55,527 nt of DNA from Candidatus Auribacterota bacterium. Its GTDB lineage: Bacteria > Auribacterota > Ancaeobacteria > Ancaeobacterales > Ancaeobacteraceae. Below, one piece after another: positions 36,997-44,255 of this stretch. A program made the translations under genes and the position numbers. Position 1 is the first letter of the stretch. The number at the start of each line of letters is the position of its first letter. Below the pieces are notes generated by a model, which saw nothing but the letters and a program-made list of their open reading frames with translations, ran no database searches and was not told where the DNA came from. The stretch covers positions 1-55,527 of the forward strand of contig JAKLEM010000010.1 of the NCBI GenBank assembly GCA_022711655.1, given 5' to 3'.

Positions 36997-37590
36997 TTAT
37001 TTCGTGATCCTGTTCCTGCGCAGCCATTCGCGCACCGTATCCTGCGCGTTCCGCACGTCGCTTCCCGGGATCGCGATGCCTTCCAGCATGGGTGAGTTGG
37101 GGCACAGTTTCGAGATGTCCGTGACGCTCCGCCCCATCCCGCCGCCGCCGTGCGTGCAGAACGGCACAACGGTCTTCCCCGAAAGGTCGTTCTCCGACAG
37201 GAATGCCCTCACCGGCGCGGGGAACGTGCTCCACCAGTTAGGGTAGCCGATGAAGATCAGGTCATACGGCCTGATATCCTCGATCTTTGTTTTTAACGGC
37301 GGCAGGTAACCGGAATCGAGTTCCTGCCGCGCCTGTTCGACGCAGGCGTTGTAATCCGCCGGATAGGGCTTTTCGCTCAGGATCTCGAAAATGTCGCCGC
37401 CCGCGGCCTGATGGATCTGCTCGGCGACGACGCGGGTGTTGCCGGTGTGGGAAAAATAGGCGACGAGCACCTTCTTCGTCTCCGCAAGCGGCCTGGCATC
37501 GCCGGCCTCCTCTGCCGCACCGTTCGCCCGATATGCGCACAGACACATAAGCAACGCAGCTGCCGATAAAACTATCCGTCGAACATGCAT
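36997..37590 (-). CDS. Exported flavodoxin-like protein
   Basis: The product has 197 residues. ATG 37590 follows AGGAGG by 5 nt; the longer frame from 37629 is not needed. An N-terminal signal peptide (MHVRRIVLSAAALLMCLCA, cut near AYRANGA) precedes a flavodoxin fold of the 'flavodoxin_4' kind: VLVAYFSHTGNTRVVAEQI (FMN phosphate loop SHTGNTR), LIFIGYPNWWSTFPAP, VVPFCTHGGGGMG, and a C-terminal helix. Known: similar proteins act as NAD(P)H-linked or electron-shuttle flavoproteins. A signal peptide on a flavodoxin is unusual, although such exported forms occur in several anaerobes. Partner unknown; no reductase is adjacent. Confidence 0.87.
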   Translation of the reverse strand: MHVRRIVLSAAALLMCLCAYRANGAAEEAGDARPLAETKKVLVAYFSHTGNTRVVAEQIHQAAGGDIFEILSEKPYPADYNACVEQARQELDSGYLPPLKTKIEDIRPYDLIFIGYPNWWSTFPAPVRAFLSENDLSGKTVVPFCTHGGGGMGRSVTDISKLCPNSPMLEGIAIPGSDVRNAQDTVREWLRRNRITK

Positions 37591-37696
37591 GACCGCCTCC
37601 TTTTGTTTATTAAAGAAATATCGCTGCATCGTTCCTTAATCATACGCCGTCAGGGGCCGGATGCATACTGTTCTTCTCGATGCTAGGCGCGCCCGC

Positions 37697-38422
37697 TCAC
37701 TCCACATCCAGCCGGCATTTTTCTGCCTCAGCGAACTGCATCCTTCTCGGCACGTACACGGCCTTGCCGTCTTTCACGAAACGCGCGCCGGTCTGTTTGA
37801 ACCAGAACGGGACCTTCGGGTCGGCGCGCAGGCACTGCTCGCGCAGTTCCGCCACCCACTCGTAATGGCACGGACGCGCGCCGGGGCCCGATTCGCCGCC
37901 GGCGGTCACTCCTTCGATGCCGTTCAGCCAGCGGGACAGGTCCACCTTCTCCAGCAGGGGCTCGCAGATGATCTCTTTATGTTTGACCGGGCACGATGCG
38001 AATATCGGCAGGCGGTAGCCGGCCATCGCCTGGTTCTCGACGGTACTGCAGATCGTCACGTTGTCCCAGCCGTCACCCCAGTCCGCGGGCAGGCACTCAA
38101 TGAACCGGTGGATCCGCTTCGTGATGATAAAGAAACGCAGGTCGCCGCGGATCCTCATCATCTCCCACGCCTCCGGCCGCCACCGGTCCGCCTCCTCGAT
38201 GAAGAAATCGGACGAGAAGCAGGTGTAGACGTAGTCGTCGGTCCGCAGCTTGTACTCGCCGCGCCTATTTTTCTGCAGGGGGAGACCGAACGACCGCGTC
38301 TGCGCGATCTTCGACGTGTCGCGGCCGTACTGCGCATCCATCTTGAAGATATAGCAATGCGCGCACCCCGCGCTGATCCTGCGGCATCCGTGCCACGGGT
38401 TCCACTGGTTGCTGTCGGCCAT
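37697..38422 (-). CDS. DUF5131 (phage Gp37/Gp68-like) protein
   Basis: The product has 241 residues. The N-terminus NQWNPWHGCRRISAGCAHCY gives Cys13, Cys20 and Cys23, a CX6CX2C cluster that probably holds an iron-sulfur centre as in radical-SAM-like enzymes. LRFFIITKRIHRFIECLP, WDNVTICSTVENQ, GIEGVTAGGESGPGARPC, WVAELREQC and FWFKQTG are the usual landmarks of the DUF5131 family, first annotated from phage Gp37/Gp68. The family is also common on chromosomes and its reaction is not known to me. No phage genes surround it. The gene is monocistronic in appearance, 98 nt after the GNAT gene. Confidence 0.88.
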   Translation of the reverse strand: MADSNQWNPWHGCRRISAGCAHCYIFKMDAQYGRDTSKIAQTRSFGLPLQKNRRGEYKLRTDDYVYTCFSSDFFIEEADRWRPEAWEMMRIRGDLRFFIITKRIHRFIECLPADWGDGWDNVTICSTVENQAMAGYRLPIFASCPVKHKEIICEPLLEKVDLSRWLNGIEGVTAGGESGPGARPCHYEWVAELREQCLRADPKVPFWFKQTGARFVKDGKAVYVPRRMQFAEAEKCRLDVE

Positions 38423-38520
38423 AGTTCGCCCTTGCCTGTCGCGCCATTAAACTAAAGAGGATCGGCATAACATATTTATAATATGCCGGCGGGGGACAAG
38501 CGAGAAAGATGAGAGGCCCG

Positions 38521-39372
38521 TCACCCCAGCTCAAAACTCGTGACGCCGAAGACCTTTTCCATGGGGACGGCGGGGGCGGCGGAGGAATAGATCCGCATGG
38601 TCTCGAACACGACGCGCATGCCGTTCCGTTCCGCCAGGGCGATCGCGGCGGGGTTCGCCTCGGGCGCATCGAAGAACAGCTCTTCGCCGGCGGGGATCGA
38701 CGAGACGAGCGCGTCGAAGATCTTTTCGGCCGCCGCGGGGCCGTCGGCGAACAGCGGCCCGATCTTGTGCCCCCTGCAGCAGCGCCGCACCACGCCGCAT
38801 CCCGAGACCGCGCGGCCGGATGACATGACATATCCTTTCGCATCCGGCTGGCTGATCCAGCATTTCAGGAAGGCGTGCCGTTTCGCGGGGAATATCAGGC
38901 CGTCGTACGCGGCAAGACGTTTGAAATCGGCCGCCGCGATATCCTCCAGCGCGGTGTCGATCTTCCTCCCGCCCGCGCCGCGCCCCTGGTATCTCCTGTT
39001 CTTGTACGCCGGCTTGAACCCCAGTTTCCTGTAGTCCTCGATCCGCGCCAGCACGCCGTCGCCGCCGCAGTTCCTCGCGCCCATATATCTCAGCGCCTCG
39101 TTGAACAGCCGCAGGCCGAACCCCCTGCCCCGGTATTCGGGCGCCACGATATAAAAACCAAGGAACCCGAACCTGTCGTCGTAGCGGACCGCCGAGACAC
39201 AGCCGACCGGCCGGCCGTCAAGCTCGCCGACGAAGAAACCGTGCGGGTCGGCGGCGTAAAAACAACCGGCGTCATGCAGACCCGGGTTCCAGCCCTCCAG
39301 CTCCGCCCATTTCACGGCAATACGCGCAACCTCTTCTTTGATCATTTCGCGGATCGTATAGCGATCGTTCAT
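38521..39372 (-). CDS. GNAT family N-acetyltransferase with C-terminal second domain
   Basis: The product has 283 residues. The N-terminal GNAT domain (about 1-135) shows the acetyl-CoA loop APEYRGRGFGLRLFNEAL and the preceding strand FLGFYIV. The C-terminal half (about 145-283: GLIFPAKRHAFLKCWISQPD, GYVMSSGRAVSGCGVVRRCC, ELFFDAPEANPAAIALAERNG) is the acetyltransferase_18-like domain seen in YitH/YitI-type two-domain proteins. Substrate unknown. The zinc-ribbon gene lies 35 nt upstream and may be co-transcribed. Confidence 0.88.
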   Translation of the reverse strand: MNDRYTIREMIKEEVARIAVKWAELEGWNPGLHDAGCFYAADPHGFFVGELDGRPVGCVSAVRYDDRFGFLGFYIVAPEYRGRGFGLRLFNEALRYMGARNCGGDGVLARIEDYRKLGFKPAYKNRRYQGRGAGGRKIDTALEDIAAADFKRLAAYDGLIFPAKRHAFLKCWISQPDAKGYVMSSGRAVSGCGVVRRCCRGHKIGPLFADGPAAAEKIFDALVSSIPAGEELFFDAPEANPAAIALAERNGMRVVFETMRIYSSAAPAVPMEKVFGVTSFELG

Positions 39373-39407
39373 AGCCGGTCATCCTCTACCTGTCTTCCCC
39401 GCCCTCT

Positions 39408-39566
39408 TCACTTCACCTTAAACTTCTTCCCGCACTCCGGGCACTCGACCTCGTCGTCCAGGAGGACGCTGTAGGGGACCTTGGCGCCGCAATGCGGGCA
39501 TTCCGCCTCTCCCCCGCCCATCCCGACGTCGTACTCGATAAAGTCATCGAACAGATCGCCTGCCAT
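39408..39566 (-). CDS. Small zinc-ribbon protein
   Basis: A 52-residue frame too short for usual cut-offs: MAGDLFDDFIEYDVGMGGGE, then CPHCGAKV, a strand PYSVLLDDEVE and CPECGKKFKVK. Two CxxC knuckles separated by about 20 residues form a rubredoxin-like or TFIIB-like zinc ribbon. There is no strong ribosome site ahead of the ATG, which is the main doubt. A decayed relative sharing its N-terminus lies at 42068-42175, which supports that this is a real gene family here. Confidence 0.7.
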   Translation of the reverse strand: MAGDLFDDFIEYDVGMGGGEAECPHCGAKVPYSVLLDDEVECPECGKKFKVK

Positions 39567-39628
39567 ATGAATAATCCGTCATTGCGCGACCCGCGATCAG
39601 CGGGGCGAAGCAATCTCAAAGCAGAACC

Positions 39629-39931
39629 CTATTGCTTCTCAATAATCCTCATCAACCTCTCCGCCCTCGCCCTTGCCGCCGCCAGCTCCTGCTTGATGAT
39701 CTTCTCTTTCTCGGTCAGCTTCATCTTTCCGCCGACATCCATATGGCGGCTCATCGGCAGCTCGGCCATGGTGCGGGTAAGCTCGCGGATGGTGTCCTCA
39801 GTACGCGCCAGGAGTTCGTACAGGCTGGTGACGCGCGCGTCCTTCTTATAGGTTATCTCGGAACGCTTGGTCCCGGAGAGTGAATCCGTCACCGGCGTGG
39901 TCTTTGTCGTCTTGGGGGTTTTGGTGGGCAT
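39629..39931 (-). CDS. Small coiled-coil protein of unknown function
   Basis: The product has 100 residues. A Lys/Thr/Pro-rich N-terminus (MPTKTPKTTKTTPVTDSLSG) leads into two helices (ARVTSLYELLARTEDTIREL; TEKEKIIKQELAAARARAER) predicted to form a coiled coil. GGAG lies close upstream (GAAAGGAGTGCTGC). No signal peptide or membrane segment. I do not recognise a family. It is 58 nt downstream of the next unknown gene and 62 nt upstream of the zinc-ribbon gene, all leftward. Confidence 0.6.
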   Translation of the reverse strand: MPTKTPKTTKTTPVTDSLSGTKRSEITYKKDARVTSLYELLARTEDTIRELTRTMAELPMSRHMDVGGKMKLTEKEKIIKQELAAARARAERLMRIIEKQ

Positions 39932-39989
39932 GCAGCACTCCTTTCCACGTTCTTTACATCAGTTACTCAATAATTGTTTCGCTCCTATT

Positions 39990-40811
39990 CTATATTTCCT
40001 CAACATACTCGACAATATCCTCGATCACATACACCTCCATCCTGACATACCGCACGACGGAGTCGTCCATCAGGTGGACCATGTCTTTGACGTTGTGGGG
40101 CTTGATGCCGGGGATGGTGATGATCGGGCGGTCGAGGATGACGGCGTGGGTGTGGTCGGTGAGGGTGTCGGGCTGTTTGTTGAAGGGGTTGCGGTAGAGG
40201 ACCCGGTGCAGCTTGCCGGCGATCTCCCGGTGGCCGGGCTCGCCCAGGTGCGCGGCGACGCCGACGAAGGCGATGCTCTGGTCCTTCTCGTTCTTTTCCC
40301 GTTCCGCGTAATACCGCTCCTTGTGGCTGAAGATGTTCTCGCGGTTGATCGGGGGCGCGGTGATCGCCGTCGCACGCAGGTCCGACAGCTCGGCGCAGCC
40401 GGCGATAGCGAACGGTTTTTTGATCTTCGCGTAGATCTTCGCATAGATGTCGCGCAGCGCCGGGCCGCCCTCCAGGGAGACGTACTCCACCGCGTAGTTG
40501 GGCCGGGTGTCGCGCGGGATGAGCAGGATCCCCGAGGTGACGAACTCGTGCCCCCACATGAGGGGGTCGCGGTCGGTGCGCGTGTCGTCGGTGCGGTTGG
40601 CGTAGATGAGGTCGTTCAGGATGACGCACTCCCCCATCGTGTAGATGTCCTGCGGCGAGCCAAGCTCGAAGCCGTATTTCACCTTTGAGGCGAAGAAGCG
40701 CCTGTTCTTGAGCTCGTCCGGGACGACGCCCTTGATGACGTTCTCCACCGAGCCGATGGAGGCGAGGATGTTCTTGTGGCCGGAGAGGTGGGTGATGGTG
40801 AGTTTTGCCAT
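39990..40811 (-). CDS. Conserved-looking cytoplasmic protein, unknown function
   Basis: The product has 273 residues with mixed alpha/beta character, no signal peptide and no membrane segment. Recognisable stretches include THLSGHKNILASIGSVENVI, MWGHEFVTSGILLIPRDTRP, AVEYVSLEGGPALRDIY, FSHKERYYAEREKNEKDQSI and HAVILDRPIITIPGIKPHNV. The codon use matches the neighbours, and the same region gives long but unlikely shadow frames on the other strand because of the high G+C at third positions. I cannot assign a family; the paired histidines (MWGHE, TDHTHA) might bind a metal, which is speculation. Confidence 0.7.
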   Translation of the reverse strand: MAKLTITHLSGHKNILASIGSVENVIKGVVPDELKNRRFFASKVKYGFELGSPQDIYTMGECVILNDLIYANRTDDTRTDRDPLMWGHEFVTSGILLIPRDTRPNYAVEYVSLEGGPALRDIYAKIYAKIKKPFAIAGCAELSDLRATAITAPPINRENIFSHKERYYAEREKNEKDQSIAFVGVAAHLGEPGHREIAGKLHRVLYRNPFNKQPDTLTDHTHAVILDRPIITIPGIKPHNVKDMVHLMDDSVVRYVRMEVYVIEDIVEYVEEI

Positions 40812-40891
40812 AGGGTTGTGGGTTTATTTTAACCTGTTTGGGGGATTATTGCACTTTAGGGTCAGTCCTCATTATCGGCTGATAGGGCATA

Positions 40892-41446
40892 TTAGAGCTT
40901 TCTGATGGCCCCGGCGGGGTTGCCCGCGACCAGGACGCCTTCCGGAACGTCTTTCGTCACCACTGCCCCCGCACCGACAACGCTCCGGTCCCCGATAGTG
41001 ACGCCGGGACAGATGACGGCGCTGCCGCCGATCCACACGTTATTGCCGATCGTGACGGGCTTGCCGAATTCGACCCCTGTGGCCCTTTGTTTCCAGTCCA
41101 GAGGGTGGGCCGCCGCGTAGATCTGGACGCCGGGGCCGATGAGGACCGAGTCCCCTATCGTCACCCTGGCAACGTCTAAGATCACGCAGTTGAAGTTCAC
41201 CATGACATTGTCGCCGAGCAGGATGTTGACGCCGTAATCGCAGTAGAAAGGCGGCTGCAGCCACAGGCGGGCGCCGGCGGCGCCGAACAGTTCCCCGCAG
41301 AGGGCGATCTGCTGTTCCCCGCCGACCGCCATGGGCGAATGGTTTAACTCATTGAGCAGGGCCCGGGCGCCGGCGCGCATCTTTACGAGCGACGGTTCGC
41401 TCGGATCATACAGCTGGCCCGCGATCATTTTTTCGTATTCTGTCAT
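40892..41446 (-). CDS. maa: Maltose/galactoside O-acetyltransferase family
   Basis: The product has 184 residues, the normal family length. The N-terminal helical part (MTEYEKMIAGQLYDPSEPSL) is the Mac domain, followed by a left-handed beta helix of hexapeptide repeats (LGDNVMVNFNCVILD, IGDSVLIGPGVQIY, IGNNVWIGGSAVICPGVTIG). The catalytic His lies in IYAAAHPLDW. The ending VAGNPAGAIRKL is typical. The family moves acetyl from acetyl-CoA to sugars such as maltose, galactosides or nodulation factors; the precise acceptor is not predictable. Stand-alone gene. Confidence 0.93.
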   Translation of the reverse strand: MTEYEKMIAGQLYDPSEPSLVKMRAGARALLNELNHSPMAVGGEQQIALCGELFGAAGARLWLQPPFYCDYGVNILLGDNVMVNFNCVILDVARVTIGDSVLIGPGVQIYAAAHPLDWKQRATGVEFGKPVTIGNNVWIGGSAVICPGVTIGDRSVVGAGAVVTKDVPEGVLVAGNPAGAIRKL

Positions 41447-41537
41447 GCGCAGGCCCTTTTGGGGTTAGTGAAGGCGAACCGCCGTACGACGGGCGTCTTT
41501 CATGCGCCAGCCCATCCTAAGGTATCGAGCGCCCATA

Positions 41538-42032
41538 TCAGTGCTTATGCGCGGCTTCGGCCTCTTCGAAGGTTTTATGGATCGTGCCGGCCGCATGCTG
41601 GGGCGGGGCGTAGATCACATAGACTTTCAGAGGCTCGTTACCCGTATTGATGATGTTATGCCAATACCCGCCGGGAATGAATATCGCCCAATGGGCCGAG
41701 ACCTTTTCGTCGAAGGTCATGGCGTCTTTTGTCTCGCCCATAACGACACGGGCTTCGCCTGCCTCCACGCGGATGAACTGGTCACCTTCGGGGTGGGCCT
41801 CGAGGCCGATCTCACCGCCGGGGACTATCGACATGACCGTCATCTGCATGTCTTTCCCGCTCCAGTATGTTGACCTGAACTGCCCGTTGTCCGTCGTCAG
41901 CTTTTCGATGTCGACAACCCACGGCTTTCCTCCGTGATCAGCGGCCTTTGTTTCAGCCACGTTACCTTCGGCCAGCGCAAACCCCGCGGACACTAATATC
42001 GCGAGCGCAACAAGACTGATATTCCTGAACAT
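41538..42032 (-). CDS. Secreted cupin-domain protein
   Basis: The product has 164 residues. ATG 42032 follows AAAGGAGG by 6 nt. A signal peptide (1-21, ending GFALA) precedes one cupin barrel: MSIVPGGEIGLEAHPEGDQF (the GX5HXH-like metal motif with His and Glu, shortened), IRVEAGEARVVMGE, and the second motif IFIPGGYWHNIINTGNEPLK with G-x5-P-x4-H. The tail is His-rich (EAEAAHKH). Metal binding is likely; the substrate is unknown. Exported single-domain cupins of this type are common in anaerobes. Its own site and spacing suggest a single-gene unit. Confidence 0.87.
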   Translation of the reverse strand: MFRNISLVALAILVSAGFALAEGNVAETKAADHGGKPWVVDIEKLTTDNGQFRSTYWSGKDMQMTVMSIVPGGEIGLEAHPEGDQFIRVEAGEARVVMGETKDAMTFDEKVSAHWAIFIPGGYWHNIINTGNEPLKVYVIYAPPQHAAGTIHKTFEEAEAAHKH

Positions 42033-42067
42033 GGTGCCCTCCTTTCTTTTGTTAAGCACCCTCTGGT

Positions 42068-42175
42068 TCAGATCCCCGCTTCCCTCGACCTCGCCGGTCT
42101 TCGGGCATGCCGTCTCACCGCCCCCATGCCGACGTCGTATCCGAGAAATTTCTCGAAGAGACCGCCGCCTGCCAT
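42068..42175 (-). pseudogene. Truncated relative of the zinc-ribbon gene
   Basis: A 35-residue frame MAGGGLFEKFLGYDVGMGAV then RRHARRPARS. Its first 18 residues match the start of the zinc-ribbon protein at 39408-39566 (MAGDLFDDFIEYDVGMGGG), after which both CxxC knuckles are missing and the sequence becomes basic. DNA identity around GCCGACGTCGTA confirms the relation. I read it as a decayed duplicate cut by a frame change. Confidence 0.5.
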
Positions 42176-42230
42176 GGTGTGCTCCTATAGTATACGTATG
42201 AAATTATATCATAAAAAATGACAGAGCGCT

Positions 42231-43961
42231 CTATTGGATCCGCGCATCGCGGGCGGAGATGAACATTTCCTTGTTCTGCGAGTAATCGATCGGGATGTCG
42301 ATCAGCGACGGGACGCTGTTCCTGAGCGCTTTCCTGATTACGGGATCGAGGTCGCTGATCGTCTTTAAGCGGTACCCTTTGGCGCCGAACGATCTGGCGT
42401 ACGACTCGACGTCGATGCGGCCGAGGTCGACGCCGCTCGTCCTTTGGTACTTCATCTTCTGCTGTTCGGCGACCATGTTGTAGGTGCCGTCGCTCCATAT
42501 AATGTGAATGACCGGGGTCTTTTCTCTCACCGCCGTCTCGAGTTCCATCGACGAGAAGAGGAACCCGCCGTCGCCCGAAATCGAGAAGACCCTTCTTTTC
42601 GGGAAGGCGAGCTTCGCCGCGATCGCCCACGGCAGGGCGACGCCCAGCGTCTGCTGGCCGTTGCTGAAGAGGAGGTGCCGCGGCCGGTAGAATACGAAAC
42701 ACCGCGCCATCCACATGTAGACGGTGCCGATGTCGCAGGCGATGATGTCGTCGTCGGTGACCATCGACCGGAAGGCGTGGATGAACTGCATCGGGTGGAT
42801 CCTGTTCTTCTTGTACGACGACGGGATGAACCGGGCGAACTCCGCGTCGGCGTCGCCGAACATCTTGGCGGCGCTCTGCGGCGACGAAGGGTCGTAGTTG
42901 AAGAACTTCATGGTGACCGCTTGCAGGCGTTTGACGGCGTCTTTGGCCGACGGGCTCAGAGACACCTTGAGCGCGCCGGACAGCCGGGCGATGTTCCTGT
43001 CGATGTCGCCGACGACGTCGACCGCGGGCTCGTAGCACGAGTGGACACGGGACGGCTTGTAATCGATGTGGACGATCTTCTTTTTCCTGGCGGCGTTCCA
43101 CGCCTCGGGGTCGTATTCCGCCTCGTTGAACCCGACGGTGACCACCGCGTCGGCCATGTCGAGGAGCTTGTCTCCGGGCTGGTTGCGGAAAAGCCCGACC
43201 CTGCCGACGAACCGGTCGACCAGCTCCCGCGTGACGCAGCCGGCGCCCTGGTATGTCGCGATGACGGGGATGGGGTGTTTTTTCAACAGACTCCGCACGG
43301 CTTTCGCATTCTTTGGCACGCTCGCCTCTTCGCCGAGGAAGAGGACCGGGCAGGCGGACTTGTTGACGATCTCGGCCGCGCGGGTGATCTCCCTGTCCGA
43401 CGCGGGGCCGAACTCTATCTCCCGGAACTTGCGGAGCGGTGTCTCCTCCGTCTTGTTGGTAAGGACGTCCTGCGGGACCGTGATGAAACAGGCGCCGCGC
43501 CGCGGCTCGCAGGCGATCCGGAAGCTGTTCTCGATCGCTTCGGGAATGTTGTCCTCGCTGGTCACCAGGATGCTGCTCTTGGTGACCCCGGACATGATGT
43601 GGACGTTGTCGGCGTTCTGGTGCGTGCTCTTGAGGAGCATGTTGCGCGGGACGCAGCCGCCGATGGCGACGACGGGGTCGCCCTCGGTGGTCGCGGTGAG
43701 GAGGCCCGTCACCAGGTTGGCGACGCCGGGGCCGGAGGTGACGATGACGACGCCGGGCTCGCCGGTCATCCTGCCGTGGGCCGCCGCCATGAAGGCGGCG
43801 TTCTGCTCGTGGCGGCAGAGGATGAGCCTGATCGACGAGCCGACGAGGGCGTCGAACACCGCGTCGATCTTCGCCCCCGGAATGCCGAAGGCCATCTTGA
43901 CGCCGTTCTTTTCAAGGCATTTGACGAGGAGCTGCGCGCCGGTGAGAGTTTTTTCTTTCAT
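42231..43961 (-). CDS. alsS: Acetolactate synthase, catabolic (AlsS/BudB) type
   Basis: The product has 576 residues. A three-domain thiamine-diphosphate enzyme that condenses two pyruvates to 2-acetolactate with loss of CO2. The N-terminus has FGIPGAKIDAVFDALVGSSI and RHEQNAAFMAAAHGRMTGEP with the catalytic Glu52. IVTSGPGVANLVTGL and FITVPQDVLT follow, a central domain, and the C-terminal TPP/Mg motif GDGGFLFSSMELETA ... WSDGTYNMV. 'GIPGAKID' and 'HEQNAAFMAAA' are characteristic of the FAD-free catabolic AlsS/BudB branch rather than IlvB. No regulatory small subunit or acetolactate decarboxylase is adjacent, so acetoin formation is not confirmed. It draws on the same pyruvate pool as the PFOR encoded at 50048-53644. 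Confidence 0.9.
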   Translation of the reverse strand: MKEKTLTGAQLLVKCLEKNGVKMAFGIPGAKIDAVFDALVGSSIRLILCRHEQNAAFMAAAHGRMTGEPGVVIVTSGPGVANLVTGLLTATTEGDPVVAIGGCVPRNMLLKSTHQNADNVHIMSGVTKSSILVTSEDNIPEAIENSFRIACEPRRGACFITVPQDVLTNKTEETPLRKFREIEFGPASDREITRAAEIVNKSACPVLFLGEEASVPKNAKAVRSLLKKHPIPVIATYQGAGCVTRELVDRFVGRVGLFRNQPGDKLLDMADAVVTVGFNEAEYDPEAWNAARKKKIVHIDYKPSRVHSCYEPAVDVVGDIDRNIARLSGALKVSLSPSAKDAVKRLQAVTMKFFNYDPSSPQSAAKMFGDADAEFARFIPSSYKKNRIHPMQFIHAFRSMVTDDDIIACDIGTVYMWMARCFVFYRPRHLLFSNGQQTLGVALPWAIAAKLAFPKRRVFSISGDGGFLFSSMELETAVREKTPVIHIIWSDGTYNMVAEQQKMKYQRTSGVDLGRIDVESYARSFGAKGYRLKTISDLDPVIRKALRNSVPSLIDIPIDYSQNKEMFISARDARIQ

Positions 43962-43980
43962 GAGTGCCGCCTCCCGTTTG

Positions 43981-44061
43981 TCATTGGTATTTCAACGTGC
44001 CGCCCGGGGTCCCGGCGATAAGACGTATCCAGCGTTCGAGCACCAAACGGGCTTTTCTCAT
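43981..44061 (-). pseudogene. Remnant of a DUF2892 (YgaP-like) inner-membrane gene
   Basis: A 26-residue frame, MRKARLVLERWIRLIAGTPG then GTLKYQ. The start ERWIRLIAGT matches the opening of DUF2892 proteins, the small membrane module associated with YgaP-type rhodaneses, but the two membrane helices that should follow are absent. The family usually travels with ArsR-regulated sulfur or efflux genes, which fits the cluster upstream. I regard it as a truncated remnant. Confidence 0.4.
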
Positions 44062-44072
44062 CGAGTAATGAT

Positions 44073-44118
44073 CAGGAGGCATGCGGCAGGCATCCCTGCC
44101 CTGGCCGCTTGCCTCCTG
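44073..44118. repeat. Intergenic inverted repeat (46 nt)
   Basis: CAGGAGGCATGCGGCAGGC on the left is mirrored by GCCCTGGCCGCTTGCCTCCTG on the right, an imperfect hairpin with arms of about 19-20 nt. There is no T-run on either side, so it is not a classical terminator. It separates the two small fragment ORFs downstream of the RND gene. Confidence 0.6.
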
Positions 44119-44138
44119 ACCCTGTTTTGACGGGCAGT

Positions 44139-44228
44139 TTAACGTCGTGCCCGGGACCCCGTTTGGCACCCGCTCTTGCAGTGCGCGCACGGACGAAGCA
44201 TGTACTTTTTCCGCGACACCATCTTCAT
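44139..44228 (-). CDS. Very small Cys-rich peptide after the RND gene
   Basis: A 29-residue frame with a strong site AAGGAGG 5 nt before the ATG: MKMVSRKKYMLRPCAHCKSG then CQTGSRARR. CAHCKSGC gives three cysteines in a metal-binding arrangement. The good ribosome site argues for translation, but the basic ending and shortness suggest that it may be a truncated gene. Twenty-seven nt separate it from the RND stop, so it would be the last cistron of the efflux operon. Family unknown. Confidence 0.45.
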   Translation of the reverse strand: MKMVSRKKYMLRPCAHCKSGCQTGSRARR

Positions 44229-44255
44229 GGCTACCTCCTTTCTATAAGGAACCGG

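Noticed and set aside
37697..38422. Prophage island suggested by the Gp37/Gp68-like gene
   Set aside because: No integrase, structural or lysis genes nearby; the family is common on chromosomes.
42444..44021. 525-residue plus-strand open frame over the acetolactate synthase gene
   Set aside because: Composition is Arg/Asp/Val/His-rich as expected for an antisense shadow; the opposite frame has complete TPP-enzyme motifs.
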